Origin: an uncultured Chloroflexota bacterium | GTDB taxonomy: Bacteria; Chloroflexota; Dehalococcoidia; SAR202; UBA11138 | DNA length: 5,034 bases | Assembly: GCA_913046025.1 (NCBI GenBank) | Contig: CAJWRP010000224.1 | Coordinates: 1-5,034, forward strand | Direction: 5' to 3' | In this document: positions 4,990 through 5,034 of the stretch, in pieces | Position numbering within the stretch: the first letter of the stretch is position 1 | Layout: each line of letters starts with the position of its first letter | The notes under the pieces: model-generated | Seen by the model: only the letters and a program-made list of their open reading frames with translations | Databases searched by the model: none | Told to the model about the DNA's origin: nothing | Position numbers and translations under genes: made by a program

Positions 4990-5034
4990 ATGTCGGACAC
5001 GTGGTCCTTCCGATTCAGGTGCAGTGTGTTGGCG
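4990..5034 (+). CDS. Start of an unidentified gene, cut by the right edge
   Basis: ATG 4990 is preceded by GGGAGGGG at proper spacing, a strong Shine-Dalgarno site at the end of an AT-rich leader. Fifteen codons are visible (MSDTWSFRFRCSVLA), too few to name a family. The return to GC-rich sequence at the ATG supports a real gene start. Confidence 0.5.
   Translation, partial: MSDTWSFRFRCSVLA

Overview
The window comes from a moderately GC-rich bacterial genome whose intergenic stretches are noticeably AT-rich. Shine-Dalgarno sites (AAGGAG, GAGGAG, GGGAGG) are clear, and two lipobox signal peptides indicate a bacterium that lipidates exported proteins. The phylum cannot be fixed. The thioredoxin-like gene reminds me, from memory only, of proteins in Planctomycetota and similar environmental bacteria. 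Several genes are truncated at sharp junctions beside mobile-element remnants, so this looks like a rearranged accessory region.

Left part (1-600): an unrecognised minus-strand gene runs off the left edge. An AT-rich patch with a 10-bp inverted repeat follows, then a decayed minus-strand fragment of an IS91-type (Y2) transposase.

Centre (669-1982, minus strand) holds the main find. Two open stretches lie in the same frame and are split by one TGA at 1743-1745. The upstream part starts at a GTG with a strong Shine-Dalgarno site and ends inside a thioredoxin-like active-site segment. The downstream part continues the same fold without interruption for 357 more codons. The TGA sits two residues after a cysteine, giving Cys78-Val79-[TGA80]. 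Directly downstream the mRNA can form a 7-bp hairpin whose loop places G and U at positions 23 and 24 counted from the U of the UGA, the same positions as in the E. coli fdhF SECIS. I read the locus as one 437-residue candidate selenoprotein with a thioredoxin-like N-terminal half and a separate C-terminal domain.

Region 1983-2748 has no convincing gene but several perfect hairpins. It is followed on the plus strand by a 215-residue lipoprotein (2749-3396) with five tandem octapeptides. Next comes the first 31 codons of a collagen-like lipoprotein (3515-3610), cut off where the catalytic half of a tyrosine recombinase begins (about 3600-4188).

Right part: the recombinase remnant runs tail-to-tail into osmC (4169-4588, minus), a peroxide-detoxifying thiol peroxidase. 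A 39-codon single-span membrane protein (4681-4800, plus) diverges from osmC. An AT-rich leader then precedes a gene starting at 4990 that leaves the window.

The genes do not form one operon. The only loose functional theme is thiol/selenol redox chemistry (candidate selenoprotein and OsmC), and they are too far apart to argue for a shared pathway.
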